DNA from: JAXGPX01 sp040766745
GTDB taxonomy: Bacteria; Bacillota; Sulfobacillia; Fermentithermobacillales; Fermentithermobacillaceae
DNA: 64,000 nucleotides
Reading direction: 5' to 3'
NCBI GenBank assembly: GCA_040766745.1
Contig: JAXGPX010000004.1
Span: 1 to 64,000 of the forward strand
The notes below the pieces were generated by a model, which was not told the origin of the DNA, made no database searches, and worked only from the letters and a program-made list of their open reading frames with translations. This document shows positions 61,517 to 64,000 of the stretch, piece by piece (the stretch's first letter is position 1; each line of letters opens with the position of its first letter). The position numbers and the translations under genes are program-made.

Positions 61517-62079
61517 CTGTGGAGGCTTGTTCTGCGGACACCGGAAAACCCGGCGCATTTTATGGGAGAATGCTGGAATACCCGGCACTCAGCAGCTTTT
61601 TCCGCTACATTGTCCGGCACTTGAGTGGAATACCTCGTTTGAGAAGGACTCTCAGACCAGTGACCTGTTGTAGCAAACGACATTTCTCCCAGAACCGTGC
61701 CACTGAGAACACCCTCTTGCACTCACCTGGCTTCCGGAGGGACACGTTTATGAAGAGTGTGCCGCCACAAGTACACTGTTGCCGTCATATGTCACTACGG
61801 ACAATACGCAACCGAAACCCGTGCCGTCCTGAATACACCCTCGGCATTGCATGCCGTGCAGATAACAGCTTGGTCAAAAGCCTGCCGCGATAAACACGTT
61901 CCCTCCGAAACGTGTCCTGCAAAGCGACACGTTAGCCAAGGCGTGCCTCTACAAGCACACTGCCGCTGTTACCTGCCGCTCAGAAAGACATCTGAGTCAG
62001 AACCATGCCGGTACAGATATGCTCCGCCCAACCCCGTTCAACGAGAGGAGAGCGTGGGTTCTGATGAAGCCCTCTCTCC

Positions 62080-62115
62080 GCACTCAGCTATTCTTCCCGC
62101 CGGATAGGCAGGCGC
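62080..62115. repeat. 36-bp exact direct repeat, copy 2
   Basis: Identical to 61481-61516 over all 36 bases. It ends ten bases before the metG stop codon. As part of the metG 3' end on the minus strand, it might act as a shared transcript-end element. Confidence 0.85.
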
Positions 62116-62125
62116 GCCCGATTCG

Positions 62126-63817
62126 CTATTTCTGCACGCCCTCAAACCGGCGCTGCAATTCTTCCACTTCCTCTGGGTCTATTCGTCTGAATAGGATCGG
62201 AGGCACTTCAAAGGGCCTGCCTGCTTCCAGAGCAGTAAGGTTAAGGGCAGAATCAAGCCCGGCTTTACCCTCTTCCTCTGACATAGCCAGGGCATCAAAC
62301 AACGTTTCCGAACTAAACGGGATAAACGGCGACGAGGCCAAAGCATATGTTCGAACCAGGTTAATGCATGTTCGAAGAACCAAAGCGGCTTCATCCCGGT
62401 CAGTCTTAATCAGGCTCCAGGGGGCCCGTGCGTCAATGTACACGTTTCCGTGCGACCAGAGTTTCTTAAGAGCCAGGCTGGCCTTTCTGAACTCGAAGTT
62501 TCGCAGGGCACTCCGGTACTCTTTCATGGTGGCCTTGCACTCGGCTACGAGCCGGTCTTCGTGTTCGGTCCAGTTTCCTCCATCAGGAATCGTATTGCCG
62601 AACTTGGACGAAGTAAGTTTCAGTGTGCGGTTGACGAAATTCCCCAGTGTGCCAGCCAGGTCTTTGTTGACCAGGGTGGAGAAAAGGTCCCAGCTGAAGT
62701 CTGAATCGTCAGATTCAGGGGCAACTGACATCAAGAAATATCGCCAGTAGTCAGCGGGGAGGATATCCAGGGCATCATCCATAAACACGCCACGCTTTTG
62801 GCTGGTTGAGAACTTCCCGCCGTAGTATGTCAGCCAGTTGAAACCTTTTATATATGAAGCCATTGTCCACGGTTCCCTTGTACCAAGGATAGTTGCTGGC
62901 CAGATAATTGTGTGAAAAGGAAGATTGTCCTTGGCCATGAACTGGGCGTAATATACATCACCGGCATCGTACCACCAGGATCTCCAGTCCCGGTTAGCCG
63001 GATCAAGTTCAGACCATTCTTTGGTTGCGCCTACGTATTCAATAGGCGCATCGAACCACACGTAGAATACCTTGTTTTCAAAACCTTCCCGCGGAACAGG
63101 GACGCCCCAGGAAAGGTCCCTGGTAATGCACCTGGGCTGGAGGCCTTCGTTCAGCCACTTCTTAGCTATTGACGAGGTGAGGCGCGGCCAGTCGTCATGT
63201 GAGTCTACCCAGGCCTCGATTTCTGGGCTTAAGGCGTCTAGTTTCAAGAACAGGTGCTTGGATGTGCGTAGTTCAAGGTTCTGGCTTCCTGAGATAGCGG
63301 AGCGGGGATCCACCAGTTCAGATGGATCAAGCAGCGTGGCGCAGCTCTCGCACTGGTCGCCCCGGGCGCGGGCATATCCGCATCTCGGACATGTTCCGAT
63401 AACGTACCTGTCAGGAAGGTACCGATTATCGTCGAGTGAGTAGATTTGGCTGATACCGCGTTCTTCGATGAAACCATTTCTCTCGAGCATATTGTAGAAA
63501 TGCTGGGTGAGTTCTTTGTTTTGAGTCGAGGAACTGCGGCCGAAATAGTCAAAAGACAACCCGAAGCGCATGTAAATGTCCTTTTGCCTCTTATGCTGGA
63601 TGTCGCAGTATGTCTGAACATCAAGGCCCTCTTCTAAGGCTGCAATCTCAGCGGGAGTGCCGTGCTCGTCAGTGGCGCAAATATACAGCACTTCTTCGCC
63701 CTCGAGCCTGAGAAATCTGGAATATACGTCAGCCGGAAGCATGGATCCCACCAAGTTGCCCAGGTGTTTCATGCCGTTTATGTATGGCAGTGCGCTTGTG
63801 ATTAGGTACCGGGTCAT
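62126..63817 (-). CDS. metG: Methionyl-tRNA synthetase
   Basis: A 563-residue class I synthetase. The HIGH-type motif is ITSALPYINGMKHLGNLVGS, the zinc knuckle is GTCPRCGYARARGDQCESC (four Cys) and the KMSKS motif is KFSTSQKRGVFMDD. A C-terminal anticodon-binding helical domain follows. It lacks the extra EMAP/Trbp111 tRNA-binding domain that ends many bacterial MetG proteins. The four-cysteine knuckle and KFSTSQ form resemble the archaeal and Bacteroidetes-like subgroup more than the usual Bacillota enzyme. AGAGGTG precedes the ATG at 63817. Confidence 0.95.
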   Translation of the reverse strand: MTRYLITSALPYINGMKHLGNLVGSMLPADVYSRFLRLEGEEVLYICATDEHGTPAEIAALEEGLDVQTYCDIQHKRQKDIYMRFGLSFDYFGRSSSTQNKELTQHFYNMLERNGFIEERGISQIYSLDDNRYLPDRYVIGTCPRCGYARARGDQCESCATLLDPSELVDPRSAISGSQNLELRTSKHLFLKLDALSPEIEAWVDSHDDWPRLTSSIAKKWLNEGLQPRCITRDLSWGVPVPREGFENKVFYVWFDAPIEYVGATKEWSELDPANRDWRSWWYDAGDVYYAQFMAKDNLPFHTIIWPATILGTREPWTMASYIKGFNWLTYYGGKFSTSQKRGVFMDDALDILPADYWRYFLMSVAPESDDSDFSWDLFSTLVNKDLAGTLGNFVNRTLKLTSSKFGNTIPDGGNWTEHEDRLVAECKATMKEYRSALRNFEFRKASLALKKLWSHGNVYIDARAPWSLIKTDRDEAALVLRTCINLVRTYALASSPFIPFSSETLFDALAMSEEEGKAGLDSALNLTALEAGRPFEVPPILFRRIDPEEVEELQRRFEGVQK

Positions 63818-64000
63818 CTTGCAACACCTCTTGAATATTGAATTTGAAGCTGTTCAATTGGCTGGTTTACTACTGCCGCTTGATTGGATTGCTCCTCCGA
63901 ACAACTGCTGCTCGGATCAGATACTGCTCGGGCAAGCTGCCGCACGGACCAATTTGCTGTTCGGATCACTGCTGCTCGGACCAGCTATCCGCTCGGACCG
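63818..64000. other. metG upstream region with short degenerate repeats
   Basis: About 180 bp to the window edge. The motif CTG(C/T)TCGGA(C/T)CA and variants recur five or six times from about 63900 to 64000, roughly every 16-22 bp. No T-box leader was recognised. The array is cut by the edge of the window. Confidence 0.5.

Larger units (their letters stand above)
61405..62125. other. Repeat-rich spacer between PHP gene and metG
   Basis: A 721-bp gap between convergent genes without a convincing gene. A unit containing TGCTGGAATACCCGGCACTC recurs with a 104-bp period at about 61453-61489 and 61557-61593. Further on, 61660-62030 holds a degenerate repeat of about 160 bp (variants of CGTGCC...ACAAG(T/C)ACACTG(T/C)(T/C)GC). 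The open frames through this region are repeat artefacts. Confidence 0.6.

Noticed and set aside
62019..62750. Long plus-strand open frame inside metG
   Set aside because: It is antisense to a strongly supported gene, has no ribosome site and no recognisable domain.
63818..64000. T-box or SAM riboswitch before metG
   Set aside because: The available leader is short, has no AGGGTGGNACCGCG-like antiterminator bulge, and is occupied by degenerate repeats.
1..64000. tRNA or rRNA genes
   Set aside because: No cloverleaf with a recognisable TTCGA-type arm or rRNA signature was seen; a tRNAscan-SE run would settle short candidates.

Overview
The window looks like a chromosomal segment of an anaerobic, Gram-positive (Bacillota/Clostridia-like) bacterium. 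The evidence is strong AGGAGG-type ribosome sites, frequent GTG and TTG starts, an SLH-domain surface protein, a butyryl-CoA:acetate-type CoA-transferase, a tungstate transporter coupled to molybdopterin synthesis, and no respiratory-chain genes. The exact genus cannot be read from the sequence. No rRNA or tRNA gene was recognised.

Layout. (1) 78-8794, minus strand: an eight-gene operon-like block for tungsten/molybdenum cofactor, in transcription order moeA, moeA fused to a periplasmic-binding-protein-like domain, moaA, moaC, a MOSC-MogA fusion, then tungstate ABC transporter tupA, tupB, tupC. (2) 9621-22087, plus strand: a four-gene membrane cassette of unknown function (first gene DUF6754-like), followed by two DUF885 putative metallopeptidases, a metal-dependent amidohydrolase, a PLP aminotransferase, a VOC protein, and a two-component system (cupin-PocR-LytS-type kinase and AraC-type response regulator). 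(3) 22223-30793: housekeeping and accessory genes: SDR, cysteine-rich DUF3795-like protein, flavodoxin-like reductase, nagB, DUF2207 plus LemA pair, CoA-transferase and GrpB-like protein. (4) 30915-36746: a decayed, mobile region with HD and CHAP gene remnants, a propeller-like lipoprotein, an IS256-family element, a HepT-like toxin fragment beside it, and a 124-bp tandem repeat.

(5) 36747-46974: the most interesting locus, four tightly packed plus-strand genes: a BrxF-like P-loop protein, a SNF2-type helicase ending in a DUF3883 PD-(D/E)XK-like domain, a DUF1156 adenine methylase (PglXI-like), and a DUF499 ATPase with an N-terminal Swt1/HEPN-like domain. This gene set matches the core of a type 3 BREX anti-phage system. 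The phosphatase PglZ, the hallmark of BREX, and BrxA are not in the window, and the gene order differs from the canonical one. An XRE regulator with an S24-like tail follows at 47102. It may be a PglZ-independent variant, an eroded BREX, or a distinct methylase-helicase-ATPase defence system.

(6) 48692-59034: SLH protein, a winged-helix protein with a Vsr-like nuclease signature directly followed by a 173-bp higher-order repeat array with a GGTACC core, an amidase, a GGDEF cyclase, an adenosine-deaminase-like protein, a hemolysin III-type membrane protein and a DEAD-box helicase with a DbpA-type RNA-binding tail. (7) 59263-64000: a membrane protein with 16-residue repeats, a PHP-domain hydrolase, repeat-rich spacers and metG.

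A recurring feature is that intergenic spaces carry unrelated tandem repeats of different exact periods (53, 124, 173, 48, 71 and 104 bp), mostly in the second half of the window.
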